DNA of 42,559 nucleotides, from assembly GCA_014728125.1 (NCBI GenBank), contig WJMD01000134.1:1-42559 (forward strand), written 5' to 3'. The position numbers were made by a program, and so were the translations under genes. The notes under the pieces are model-generated. The model was not told the DNA's origin. It saw nothing but the letters and a program-made list of their open reading frames with translations, and made no database searches. Source of the stretch: Candidatus Effluviviaceae Genus V sp. (lineage in GTDB: Bacteria; Joyebacterota; Joyebacteria; Joyebacterales; Joyebacteraceae). The number at the start of each line of letters is the position of its first letter. The first letter of the stretch is position 1. Below are positions 24,987-33,989 of the stretch, piece by piece.

Positions 24987-25565
24987 CTGGCACTCGGTAT
25001 TCTGGGGGGTACGTTCGACCCCGTGCACGTCGCTCACCTGATCGCCGCCGAGACGGCCGTCGACGAACTCGGCCTCGACTCCGTGGTTCTCATCCCGGCA
25101 GCGCGCCCTCCGCACAAGGAGGGCGAGTCGGTCTCACCGTTCGAGGACCGTCTCGAGATGGTCCGGCTGGCGATCGCGGACAACCCCGCGCTCGAGGCTT
25201 CCGATCTCGAGGCGTCGCGTCCCGGCGCCTCCTACACGATCCAGACGGTCCGCGAGGTCAGGACCAGGTACGCCGTCGACGACCTCTGGTTCGTCATGGG
25301 CGCCGACAGCCTCACGCAGTTCCTCACCTGGAAGGACCCCGAGGCCCTGCTCGAGGAGTGCCGCTTCGCGGTGGTTCCAAGGCCCGGCGTCGATCCGGGT
25401 GACGCCGATCCACGCGTTCTCGGGCGCACCGTTATGCTCGACATGCCCTTCGTCGGTGTCTCGGCGACAGACATTCGCAGCAGGGTCCGCGCGGGCCGCA
25501 CGATCCGCTACCAGGTTCCGGCCTCCGTCGAGTCCTACATAAGAGAGAAGAGCCTCTACTCATGA
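24987..25565 (+). CDS. nadD: Nicotinate-nucleotide adenylyltransferase, CTG start
   Basis: This 192-residue enzyme adenylates nicotinate mononucleotide to give deamido-NAD, a key step of NAD synthesis. Its frame from CTG 24987 reads LALGILGGTFDPVHVAHL, the adenylyltransferase signature. No ATG, GTG or TTG exists in this frame for more than 80 bases upstream of the motif; the next GTG at 25023 would cut into the active-site motif. GGGAGG at 24973-24978 lies eight bases before the CTG. The other hallmark FVGVSATDIRSRVRAG and LIPAARPPHKE are intact, so the gene looks functional. The stop overlaps the polA start (ATGA). Confidence 0.85.
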   Translation: MALGILGGTFDPVHVAHLIAAETAVDELGLDSVVLIPAARPPHKEGESVSPFEDRLEMVRLAIADNPALEASDLEASRPGASYTIQTVREVRTRYAVDDLWFVMGADSLTQFLTWKDPEALLEECRFAVVPRPGVDPGDADPRVLGRTVMLDMPFVGVSATDIRSRVRAGRTIRYQVPASVESYIREKSLYS

Positions 25566-28258
25566 CGAACCCCGCGACGAGCGGCCGCGGCGGCCCCGTT
25601 CTGGCGCTGGTCGACGGGACCGCTCTGGCCTACAGATCTCATTACGCTTTCATCCGGCGCCCACTGACGGACGACTCCGGTAGAAACGTGAGCGCCCTGT
25701 ACGGGTTCGCGACCTCGCTCCTGAAGATACTCGACGAACTCGAGCCGTCGCACGCGGCCGTCGCATTCGACCGGCCGGAGCCGACGTTCCGTCACGAGGA
25801 GTACGAGGACTACAAGGCGACACGCGAGGCGCCGCCCGACGAACTCATCGACCAGCTCCCGGACATCCAGGAACTCGTCGGTGCCCTGGGACTCCGCGTC
25901 CTTGAGCTTCCGGGGTACGAGGCGGACGATGTCATCGGGACGCTGGCTGTCGCCGGTGTCGAACGCGGCTTCCGGCCCGTCATCGTCTCGGGCGACAAGG
26001 ACTTCCTTCAGCTCGTCAGCGACGAGGTCAGCGTGGTCGATCCCCGGAAGGACATCACGTACGATCCGGAGACGGTCGTCGAGCGCTTCGGCGTGTCGCC
26101 CGAGCGGGTCGTCGATGTCCTGGCCCTCATGGGCGACACCTCCGACAACGTTCCCGGGGTTCCGGGAATCGGCAAGAAGACGGCCGTCTCGCTCGTTCGG
26201 GAGTTCGGGGCGGTCGAGGACATCCTGGAGAACATCGAGAGCGTCGGCGGGACCAAACGGCGCGAGAAGCTCACGACGCACGCCGACGACGCGCTCCGCT
26301 CGAGGTCGCTCGTGACCATCGCGACCGACGCGCCCGTCGAGGTCGAGCTCGACGAGCTTGAGCTCGGGCCGTTCGACGGGAGACGCGCGGCGGACTTCTT
26401 CAGGCGGTACGGCTTCAATTCGCTCGTCCGCCGCGTCGCCCCCGGGAGCGGCGAGCGGGACGACGACTACCGTCTCGTCGACTCGCTGGAAGCGCTCGAC
26501 CGGCTCGTCGGCGAGCTCGGTTCGTCCGGCGGGTTCGCGGTCGACCTCGAGACGACATCGCTCGACCCGATCTCGGCCGACATCGCCGGAGTGGCCGTCT
26601 CGACGAGCGCCGGAAAGGGTTGGTACGTGCCGATCGGTCACGAGAGCGGCGTGTCGCTCGACCGCGCTCCGGTGCTCGACCGTCTCGGGCCGCTCCTCGA
26701 GGACCCGACGGTCGAGAAGTACGGTCAGAATCTCAAGTTCGACTACCGCGTCCTCATGGCGGCGGGCGTCACCCTTGCCCCGATCAGCTTCGATACGATG
26801 ATCGCCTCGTACCTGCTGGACCCCGGTCGGAGGCAGCACGGACTCGACGCGCTGGCGATGGACTACCTGTCGCTTCGCGTGACGCCGATCGAGGAGCTCA
26901 TCGGAAAAGGGAGGAACCAGCTCTCGTTCGACGCCGTCCCGTCGGACGGAGCGCGCGACTATGCGTGCGAGGACGCCGACGTCGCCTATCGTCTGACCGA
27001 GCTCCTGCGGGGCCGGATCGAGGACGAGGGGCTGGGCCCGCTCCTGCGTGACGTCGAACTGAGGCTGGTGCCCGTGCTGGCGCACATGGAGCAGCGGGGC
27101 GTGCTGATCGACGCGGCCTTCCTCGACGAGCTGGGCGAGCGGTTCGGCGGCGAGCTCGACGACCTCAGGGCCCGGATCTGCGACTGCGCCGGGGTCGAGT
27201 TCAACATCGATTCACCGAAGCAGGTCGGAGAGGTCCTGTTCGAGCGACTGGGACTTCCGAAGGGGAAGCGGACCAAGACCGGATACTCGACGGACGTCCG
27301 GGTTCTCGAGGGACTCCGCGGGCTTCACGAGGTTCCGGAGCTCATTCTCTCGTACCGCCAGCTCATCAAACTCAAGAGCGGCTACCTCGACGCGCTTCCG
27401 AAGCTGGTCCACCCGGAGACGGGGCGGGTGCACACAACGTTCAATCAGACGGTCGCGTCGACAGGGCGGCTGTCGAGCTCGGACCCGAACCTCCAGAACA
27501 TCCCCATCAGGACCGAGCTCGGACGGCAGATCAGGAAGGCCTTCATCGCGGAGCGCGGACGCGTGCTCCTCTCGGCCGACTACTCGCAGATCGAGCTCAG
27601 GCTGATGGCCCATCTCTCGGGCGACGAGACGCTCATCAGGGCCTTCAGAGAGGGCAAGGACGTCCACCTGTCGACGGCCGCCCTCATCCTGGCCAAGGAT
27701 GAAAGCGATGTCGAGCCGGGCGAGCGCGACCTCGCGAAGACGGTCAACTTCGGCATCATGTACGGCATGAGCCCGTACGGACTCGCGAGACAGCTCTCGA
27801 TCGACGTCGACGAGGCGGCCGACTTCATCGAGCGCTACTTCGAGACGTATCCCGGCGTCGCCGAGTATACCGACGAGGTCGTCGAACGGGCGGCCGCCGA
27901 GGGGTACGCCACGACGATCCTCGGCAGGAAGAGGCCGATCTCGGGACTCGACTCGGAGAACGCCCGGATCCGCGGCCTCGCCGAGCGGACCGCGGTCAAT
28001 ACGCCGATCCAGGGGAGCGCCGCCGATATGATCAAGGTCGCCATGATCGGACTCGACGAACGGCTGGCGTCGGACGGTCTCCCGGCCGACATGGTGCTTC
28101 AGGTGCACGATGAACTGGTGCTCGAGGTCGACGCAGACGCCGTCGAGCACGTCGACGCGGCCGTCCGCGAGGAGATGGAGGCGCCGGCCGGCTTCGAGCT
28201 CGACGTCCCCATCGTCGTCAACACGTTCACCGGCCCGAACTGGTACGAGGCGCATTGA
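25562..28258 (+). CDS. polA: DNA polymerase I
   Basis: This 898-residue polymerase removes RNA primers and fills gaps. All three domains are present. The 5'-3' exonuclease (about 1-290) has LALVDGTALAYRSHYAF, PGYEADDVIGTL and VSGDKDFLQLVSD. The 3'-5' proofreading domain (about 310-490) has FAVDLETTSLD, YGQNLKFDYRVL and DYACEDADVAYRL, so its catalytic acids are intact; many bacterial homologues have lost them. The polymerase (about 500-898) has motif A LLSADYSQIELRLMAHLSG, motif B RDLAKTVNFGIMYGMSPYG and motif C QVHDELVLEV. Motif B has Phe, so it should discriminate against dideoxynucleotides. ATG 25562 overlaps the nadD stop, and coaE follows three bases later. Confidence 0.96.
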   Translation: MTNPATSGRGGPVLALVDGTALAYRSHYAFIRRPLTDDSGRNVSALYGFATSLLKILDELEPSHAAVAFDRPEPTFRHEEYEDYKATREAPPDELIDQLPDIQELVGALGLRVLELPGYEADDVIGTLAVAGVERGFRPVIVSGDKDFLQLVSDEVSVVDPRKDITYDPETVVERFGVSPERVVDVLALMGDTSDNVPGVPGIGKKTAVSLVREFGAVEDILENIESVGGTKRREKLTTHADDALRSRSLVTIATDAPVEVELDELELGPFDGRRAADFFRRYGFNSLVRRVAPGSGERDDDYRLVDSLEALDRLVGELGSSGGFAVDLETTSLDPISADIAGVAVSTSAGKGWYVPIGHESGVSLDRAPVLDRLGPLLEDPTVEKYGQNLKFDYRVLMAAGVTLAPISFDTMIASYLLDPGRRQHGLDALAMDYLSLRVTPIEELIGKGRNQLSFDAVPSDGARDYACEDADVAYRLTELLRGRIEDEGLGPLLRDVELRLVPVLAHMEQRGVLIDAAFLDELGERFGGELDDLRARICDCAGVEFNIDSPKQVGEVLFERLGLPKGKRTKTGYSTDVRVLEGLRGLHEVPELILSYRQLIKLKSGYLDALPKLVHPETGRVHTTFNQTVASTGRLSSSDPNLQNIPIRTELGRQIRKAFIAERGRVLLSADYSQIELRLMAHLSGDETLIRAFREGKDVHLSTAALILAKDESDVEPGERDLAKTVNFGIMYGMSPYGLARQLSIDVDEAADFIERYFETYPGVAEYTDEVVERAAAEGYATTILGRKRPISGLDSENARIRGLAERTAVNTPIQGSAADMIKVAMIGLDERLASDGLPADMVLQVHDELVLEVDADAVEHVDAAVREEMEAPAGFELDVPIVVNTFTGPNWYEAH

Positions 28259-28261
28259 CCG

Positions 28262-28870
28262 ATGACCCGATTCGCGGTGGGATTGACAGGGGGCATGGGC
28301 GCCGGGAAGAGCGTCGTCGCGGCGCGCTTCGCCTCGCACGGTGCGGACGTTCTGACGGCCGACGACATCGCCCGCGAGCTTCTCGAACCGGGCGGTCCGC
28401 TCCTCGACCGCCTCGTCGGGGCGTTCGGGGAGGACATCGTCCGGTCGGACGGAACGCTCGACCGCGCCCGGCTGGCGGAGCTCGCGTTCGCCTCAGAGGT
28501 CGCGACCGACCGGCTGAACACGATCGTCCATCCGCCGCTCGTCGATGAGCTCCTGCGCCGGCTCCGCGAGAACGACGCAGAGATAGTGGTCGTCGACGCC
28601 GCGCTCCTGGCCGAATGGGGCATCCTCGACGCGTTCGACGTCGTCGTCGCGGTCGTGGCCCCGGTCGAGGACCGGGTGAAGCGGCTCGTCGCCGCCGGGT
28701 ACACGCGTGAGGACGTCCTGGCCCGCATGGCGCGGCAGATGGACCCGGAAGCGGTGGCGAACATGTCCGATATCGTGATAAGGAACGAGGGGACGCTGGC
28801 CGAGCTCGAGGAGCGCGCGGACGAGGTCTGGCGCCGCATCCTCGCCCTCGCCCGGAAGGAGGAGGCATGA
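28262..28870 (+). CDS. coaE: Dephospho-CoA kinase
   Basis: This 202-residue enzyme performs the last step of coenzyme A synthesis, phosphorylating the 3'-hydroxyl of dephospho-CoA. The P-loop GLTGGMGAGKS is at the N-terminus. The family pattern DVLTADDIARELLEPGGP and RLNTIVHPPLVDEL (the substrate-binding HP) follow, then VVDAALLAEWG. The length is normal. It starts three bases after the polA stop and its stop overlaps the prfB start (ATGA), so the three genes are translationally linked. Confidence 0.93.
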   Translation: MTRFAVGLTGGMGAGKSVVAARFASHGADVLTADDIARELLEPGGPLLDRLVGAFGEDIVRSDGTLDRARLAELAFASEVATDRLNTIVHPPLVDELLRRLRENDAEIVVVDAALLAEWGILDAFDVVVAVVAPVEDRVKRLVAAGYTREDVLARMARQMDPEAVANMSDIVIRNEGTLAELEERADEVWRRILALARKEEA

Positions 28871-29959
28871 GCAGCGAGCACACGCGCAGGAACGAAGAGC
28901 TTCTTCGGCGGCTGAAGGAACTCGAGGACCATCTTTGACGTCGCCGACAAGGAGAGGCGCCGCGCCGAGCTCGAGGCTCTGACCGCGGAGCCCGATTTCT
29001 GGAACGACCAGGAGAGGGCCAAGACCGTTCTCGACGAGCTCAACGCCGTCAAGGCGTGGCTCGAGCCGCTGGCCGAGGTCGCCGGACGGCTGGAGGACGC
29101 CGCCGCGCTGGCTGAGATGGCCGAGGAGGAGGGCGGAGAGGCGGAGGAGGCGGCCCGCGCCGAGACCGAGAAGGTGGAGAAGCTCCTGAGCGAGCTCGAG
29201 TTCCGGAAGATGCTGTCGGGACCGAACGACAGCCGGAACGCGATCCTCGCGATCCACCCCGGCGCAGGCGGGACCGAGTCGGCCGACTGGGCGGGAATGC
29301 TGCTCAGGATGTACACGGCGTGGTGCGACGGCCGCGGATACGAGTCAAGCGTGATCGATCTGCAGCCCGGGGACGAGGCCGGCATCAAGAGCGCGACGCT
29401 CCTCGTCAAGGGGCCGTACGCGTACGGCTACCTTCGGGCGGAGTCGGGCGTCCACCGTCTGGTCAGGATCTCGCCGTTCGATGCCGCGCACCGCCGGCAC
29501 ACGTCGTTCGCGTCGGTGGCGGCGTATCCCGAGGTCGAGGACGACGTCGAGATCGAGATCTCGGACGCCGACATCAAGTTGGACTTCTTCAGGGCGAGCG
29601 GCCCGGGCGGACAGCACGTCAACAAGAGCTCGACGGCCGTGCGCATCACGCACGAGCCGACCGGGATCGTCGTCTCCTCGCAGGCCGAGCGATCGCAGTT
29701 CCGCAACCGCGAGAACGCGATGAAGGTCCTGAGGTCCCGGCTGTACGCGCTCAAGGAGGAGGAACAGCGCAAGGAGCAGGAGAAGGCGGCCGGGGAGAAG
29801 CAGGAGATCGCGTGGGGAAGCCAGATCCGGTCGTACGTTCTGCACCCGTACCAGCTCGTGAAGGACACACGCACCGGCGCCGAGACGTCGGACGTCGACG
29901 GCGTCCTCGACGGTGACATCGACGCGTTCATCGAGGCGTATCTGAAGGCGACCGGCTAG
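28867..29959 (+). CDS. prfB: Peptide chain release factor 2, with programmed +1 frameshift
   Basis: RF2 releases completed peptides at UGA and UAA. The ATG at 28867 opens a 23-codon frame (MSSEHTRRNEELLRRLKELE, then DHL) that ends at TGA 28936-28938, in the context CTTTGAC. Slipping one base forward resumes at GAC 28937 and continues DVADKERRRAELEALTAE to 29959, a total of about 363 residues, the normal RF2 length. A GAGGA four bases before the slippery CTT acts like the stimulating Shine-Dalgarno element. The protein has SPF (UGA recognition, in LVRISPFDAAHRRH) and GGQ (in ASGPGGQHVNKSSTA), so it is RF2, not RF1. It is followed by lysS, as in many bacteria. Confidence 0.94.
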
Positions 29960-30026
29960 CGAACGCTCCGGTCAGAAGGCGCCCGCCGGAACCGGTCGGT
30001 CGGCCGCGCGGGCGGGAGGGAGTTCC

Positions 30027-31490
30027 GTGGAGAGCAGCGAACGCGGCGTGACGGCCGAGATGAGGCATCACCTGGAGGAACTGAGGGAGGCGGGCGTCGA
30101 CCCGTACCCGCGGCGCTTCGCCAGAACGCACTTCACCGGTGAGATCGTCGACGCGTTCGACGAGCTCGAGGGGGAGCGCGTGACGGTCGCCGGACGGCTC
30201 ATGAGCATCAGGTCGCACGGGAAGGCCGGCTTCGCCGACATCGCCGACGCCGGAGGGAAGGTCCAGCTCTTCGTTCGGCAGAACGATGTGGGCGACGAGG
30301 CGTTCGCGGTGTGGAAGCTCCTCGACGTCGGAGACCACGTCGGTGCGGAGGGCGAGGTCATGAAGACGCGGACGGGGGAGATCAGCGTCCGCGTGAAGTC
30401 GGTCGTCGTCCTGTCGAAGGCGCTCAGGCCGCTGCCCGAGAAGTGGCACGGCATCAAGGACGTCGAGGTCCGGTCGAGGCGCCGGTACCTCGATCTGATC
30501 GCGAACCCGGAGAGCCGGCGCGTCTTCCTGGCGAGGAGCGCCGTCGTCCGGTCGATCCGCGATTTCCTCGACGAGCGCGGCTTCCTTGAGGTGGAGACGC
30601 CGATCCTCCAGCCGATCTACGGGGGCGCCTTCGCGTCGCCGTTCGTGACCCACCATCACGCCCTCGACGCCGACCTTTACCTCCGCATCGCGGACGAGCT
30701 CTATCTCAAGCGGTTGATCGTCGGCGGGCTCGAACGGGTCTTCGAGATCGGCAAGGACTTCAGGAACGAGGGGATGGACAGGACCCACAGCCCCGAGTTC
30801 ACCCAGCTCGAGCTCTACCAGGCGTACGCCGACTACGAGGACATGATGGAGCTGACCGAGGCGATGATCGTCGCGGCGGCGACGGAGGCGACCGGCGGCA
30901 CGACGGTGTCCTGGCAGGGCACCGAGATCGACCTGTCGCCGCCGTGGCGGAGGCTGACCGTCGACGACGCGCTCAGAGGGGCCCTCGGGGTGGGGGCGGA
31001 CGCCCCGGCCGACGACCTCAGGAGCGCGCTCCGGAAGGCAGGCGTCGAGATGCCGGAGGACGCAGACCGCGCCGGGCTCATCGAGGAGGCTCTCTCCGAA
31101 CTCGTCGAGCCGAACCTCGTGCAGCCGACCTTCCTGATGGACTACCCGAAGGAGATCTCGCCGCTGGCGAAGGAGAAGCCGGAGACGCCCGGCATCGTCG
31201 AGAGGTTCGAGCCGTTCATCGCAGGGATCGAGATCGGGAACTCCTTCACGGAACTCAACGATCCGGTGGAGCAGCGCGCCAGGCTGGAGCTCCAGGAGAA
31301 GCAGCGCGCAGGAGGCGACGCGGAGGCTCAGGGCATCGACGAGGACTTCCTGATGGCCCTCGAACACGGCATGCCGCCGACGGGGGGCTTAGGGATAGGC
31401 GTCGACCGGCTCGTCATGCTGCTCACCGACTCCGCACACATCCGCGACGTGATCCTCTTCCCCGCGATGCGGCACGAGGCGGGGGACTAA
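30027..31490 (+). CDS. lysS: Lysyl-tRNA synthetase, class II
   Basis: This 487-residue class II synthetase charges tRNA-Lys. An N-terminal OB-fold anticodon-binding domain (about 40-140, ERVTVAGRLMSIRSHGKAGF) precedes the catalytic core. The core has FASPFVTHHHALDADLYLRI, motif 2 FRNEGMDRTHSPEFTQLELY and motif 3 GGLGIGVDRLVML. Here PIYGGAFASPF stands in the place of the usual family region. The start is GTG 30027, with GGGAGGG upstream. It sits 67 bases after prfB, matching the prfB-lysS pairing of E. coli. Confidence 0.95.
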   Translation: MESSERGVTAEMRHHLEELREAGVDPYPRRFARTHFTGEIVDAFDELEGERVTVAGRLMSIRSHGKAGFADIADAGGKVQLFVRQNDVGDEAFAVWKLLDVGDHVGAEGEVMKTRTGEISVRVKSVVVLSKALRPLPEKWHGIKDVEVRSRRRYLDLIANPESRRVFLARSAVVRSIRDFLDERGFLEVETPILQPIYGGAFASPFVTHHHALDADLYLRIADELYLKRLIVGGLERVFEIGKDFRNEGMDRTHSPEFTQLELYQAYADYEDMMELTEAMIVAAATEATGGTTVSWQGTEIDLSPPWRRLTVDDALRGALGVGADAPADDLRSALRKAGVEMPEDADRAGLIEEALSELVEPNLVQPTFLMDYPKEISPLAKEKPETPGIVERFEPFIAGIEIGNSFTELNDPVEQRARLELQEKQRAGGDAEAQGIDEDFLMALEHGMPPTGGLGIGVDRLVMLLTDSAHIRDVILFPAMRHEAGD

Positions 31491-31521
31491 ACGACGTACG
31501 GCAAGGGACCTGGAGACGGGG

Positions 31522-32754
31522 ATGTCGTTCGAGTGGTTCGTCGCCTGGAGGTACCTCCGGGCGAAGCGTCAGACGAAGTTCATCTCGATCATCACGGTGA
31601 TCTCGATCGTCGGGGTCATGGTCGGCGTGATGGCACTCGTCGTCGTGCTCGGGGTGATGAACGGGTTCGAACAGGAGATCCACGAGCGCATCATCGGGAT
31701 CAACGCTCACGTTATCCTGCTGCGGTACGGCAGCGATCCCATCCGCGACTATCAAGGCGTCACGGAGCGACTCGCCGCGGTCGACGGCGTGGTCGCCGCG
31801 TCCCCGTTCACGTACTCGAAGGCCATTCTCAAGGGTCCGGGAAGCTCGGACGGCGTCGTCGTGCGGGGCATCGACGTCGCGCTGGAGTCTGAGGTGACCG
31901 ACTTCGACGCGAACGTCGAGCCGAGGATCGAGACGCTCGAGGCACCCGGGGGAGCGACGCCGAAGATCGTCCTCGGCGACGAGCTCGCGGAGCGCGTCCG
32001 CGCGACCGTCGGCGACACGGTGGCGATCTCGTCGCCGTTCGACTACCGGGTCACGCCGATGGGCATCATGCCTTCTGTGCGGTCCTTCGAGGTGGCCGCG
32101 CTCTACAACTCGGGGATGTTTGAATACGATCAGATGCTCGTGTACATTGACCTGGCGAATGCCCAGTCACTTTTCAGGCTGGGAGACGGCGTGACGGGCG
32201 TCTCGGCCCGCATCGACGATCCGTACGAGGCGCCGTCGGTCGCGCGGTCGGCCGTGGAGGCCCTCGGCGGCTTCCCGTACAGAGCGAACAACTGGATCGA
32301 GCTCAACAGGAACCTCTTCACCTGGATGCGGACCGAGAGGAAGGTGATGTTCTGGATCCTGTCGCTCATCATCATGGTGGCCGCCTTCAATATCGCGAGC
32401 ACGCTCATCATGGTCGTGATGGAGAAGACGAAGGACATCGGCATCATGAAGTCGATGGGCGCGGGGGCCGGGTCGATCCTCAGGATCTTCGTTTTCGAGG
32501 GGCTGGTCGTCGGCTTCTTCGGTACGATTCTCGGGCTGGTCGGCGGCTGGGTACTCGCGACGCTCATCGACCGCTACCAGTTCGTGACGCTGCCGGGCGA
32601 CGTCTACCCGATCGAGACCCTGCCGGTCGAGATGCGTCCCATCGACTTCGTCGTCGTCGCGGCCGCCGCCATCGCCATCAGCTTCGCGGCGGCCCTCTAT
32701 CCAGCCTGGAAGGCCTCGCGTCTCGAGCCGGTCGAGGCCATCAGGAGGGAGTAG
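31522..32754 (+). CDS. lolC: Lipoprotein-releasing ABC permease, LolC/LolE type
   Basis: This 410-residue inner-membrane permease of the Lol system frees lipoproteins from the inner membrane for transfer to the outer membrane. It opens with FEWFVAWRYLRAKRQTKFIS, the characteristic LolC/E start, then TM1 at about 23-48. A periplasmic domain runs from about 50 to 270. Three TMs follow, the first with NIASTLIMVVMEKTKDIGIM and KSMGAGAGSI (coupling helix). It ends with PAWKASRLEPVEAIRRE. Only one permease gene is adjacent to lolD, so it may be a homodimer (LolF type) or its partner may be elsewhere; the symbol is by family. Confidence 0.88.
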   Translation: MSFEWFVAWRYLRAKRQTKFISIITVISIVGVMVGVMALVVVLGVMNGFEQEIHERIIGINAHVILLRYGSDPIRDYQGVTERLAAVDGVVAASPFTYSKAILKGPGSSDGVVVRGIDVALESEVTDFDANVEPRIETLEAPGGATPKIVLGDELAERVRATVGDTVAISSPFDYRVTPMGIMPSVRSFEVAALYNSGMFEYDQMLVYIDLANAQSLFRLGDGVTGVSARIDDPYEAPSVARSAVEALGGFPYRANNWIELNRNLFTWMRTERKVMFWILSLIIMVAAFNIASTLIMVVMEKTKDIGIMKSMGAGAGSILRIFVFEGLVVGFFGTILGLVGGWVLATLIDRYQFVTLPGDVYPIETLPVEMRPIDFVVVAAAAIAISFAAALYPAWKASRLEPVEAIRRE

Positions 32755-32758
32755 TCGC

Positions 32759-33475
32759 GTGCACGAGGTGAGGGCACGGCTCGAGGTCGCCGACGTGACG
32801 AAGAGCTTTGAGACGGGAGGAAAGCGTCTCGAGGTTCTTCGCGGCGTGAGCATGGACGTCGGCGCCGGTGAGATCATCGCCATCGTCGGGCCCTCCGGGG
32901 TCGGGAAGAGCACGCTCCTCCACATCATGGGGGCGCTCGACCGGCCGACGACAGGGTCGGTCCGCATCGACGGCGTCGACGTCTTCGATCTGCCCGACGC
33001 CCGTGTGGCGGCGTTCCGGAACAGGACCATCGGGTTCGTCTTCCAGTTCCATCATCTGATGCGAGAGCTCTCGGCCGTTGAGAACGTCATGATGCCGTGT
33101 CTGATCGCGGGGAGGTCGAGGCCCGAGGCCCGCGAGCGCGCTTCGGAGCTCCTCGGACGCGTCGGGCTCTCCGAGAGGGCCGATCATCTCCCGGGCGAGC
33201 TTTCCGGCGGAGAGGAGCAGCGTGTCGCCGTCGCCCGGGCGCTCGCCGTCGACCCCCTGGTCGTGCTCGCCGACGAGCCGTCGGGGAACCTCGATCGAGC
33301 GGGGAGCGAGGAGCTGCACGATCTCATCTGGGAACTGAGGGACTCCTTCGGGCAGACGTTCGTCATCGTGACGCACAACCGGTCGCTCTCGTCCCGGGCC
33401 GACCGCGTGGTCGTGCTCCGTGACGGGTTGGTGGTCGACGCCGAGAGGGAGGTCTCCGGTGCCGCAGCCGTGTGA
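32759..33475 (+). CDS. lolD: Lipoprotein-releasing system ATPase LolD
   Basis: This 238-residue ABC ATPase has a GTG start four bases after the permease stop. Walker A is GPSGVGKST, the Q-loop region is GFVFQFHHLMRELSAVENVM, the signature is LSGGEEQRVAVARAL (E in place of Q, as in LolD), Walker B is VVLADEPSGNLD, and the H-loop is VTHNRSL. It partners the preceding permease. The last 17 bases overlap the beginning of mcsA. It differs from the MacB-type ATPase of the exporter at 10424 in its signature and C-terminus. Confidence 0.92.
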   Translation: MHEVRARLEVADVTKSFETGGKRLEVLRGVSMDVGAGEIIAIVGPSGVGKSTLLHIMGALDRPTTGSVRIDGVDVFDLPDARVAAFRNRTIGFVFQFHHLMRELSAVENVMMPCLIAGRSRPEARERASELLGRVGLSERADHLPGELSGGEEQRVAVARALAVDPLVVLADEPSGNLDRAGSEELHDLIWELRDSFGQTFVIVTHNRSLSSRADRVVVLRDGLVVDAEREVSGAAAV

Positions 33476-33989
33476 CAGATGTGGGAAGGCGCCGGCCGCC
33501 GTGCACTACGCCGAGGTCGTGGACGGGCGGCTGTCCGTCTGGGCGCTCTGCGAGACGTGCGCGCACGAACGCGGCGTCGCGACGACCCTCCCGTCGTTCG
33601 CCGGTCCGCTCGTCGGCATCCTGATGGGGCTTCTCGAGGACGACTCTCTCGAGGAGACGCCCCCCGACGCGGCGTGTGACGAGTGCGGGATGAGCTACGC
33701 GGACTTCCGGAGAACGGGCAGGCTTGGATGCGGTGCCTGCTACGACCGTTTCTCATCGGAGCTGGCTCCGCTCCTCCGCCGCATCCACGGCAGCACCCAG
33801 CACCTCGGGCGCATGCCGTCGGGCTTCGAGGCTCAGTCCGTCAGAAGAGAGGAACTCCGGCGTCTGAAGGCCGACCTCCGAAGGGCCGTGTTCCGGGAGG
33901 AGTACGAACGCGCCGCCGAGCTCAGGGACGCTATCCGGTCGATCGAGCGCGCATCCGGGGAAGAGGGCGATGGCAGCAGCCAGGCTTGA
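33459..33989 (+). CDS. mcsA: McsA-like zinc-finger activator of the McsB arginine kinase
   Basis: This 176-residue protein has four CxxC pairs: CDRC, CETC, CDEC and CGAC. The C-terminus contains a UVR motif ([20 protein letters not shown]). In Firmicutes McsA binds zinc and activates McsB. It starts at GTG 33459, because GGGAGG at 33447-33452 is six bases upstream and the first CDRC is only residues 5-8 from it; the ORF could extend further but into lolD. It overlaps lolD by 17 bases and the mcsB start by 20, so the three should be translated together. The role in a diderm is inferred from the family. Confidence 0.88.
   Translation: MPQPCDRCGKAPAAVHYAEVVDGRLSVWALCETCAHERGVATTLPSFAGPLVGILMGLLEDDSLEETPPDAACDECGMSYADFRRTGRLGCGACYDRFSSELAPLLRRIHGSTQHLGRMPSGFEAQSVRREELRRLKADLRRAVFREEYERAAELRDAIRSIERASGEEGDGSSQA

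Noticed and set aside
25023-25565. nadD starting at GTG 25023
   Set aside because: This would cut off GGTFDP of the active-site motif; the motif starts 18 bases upstream in the same frame.
29117-29959. prfB as a 280-residue gene starting at an internal ATG
   Set aside because: That would lose the N-terminal domain; the upstream frame matches RF2 and joins through the CTTTGAC frameshift site.
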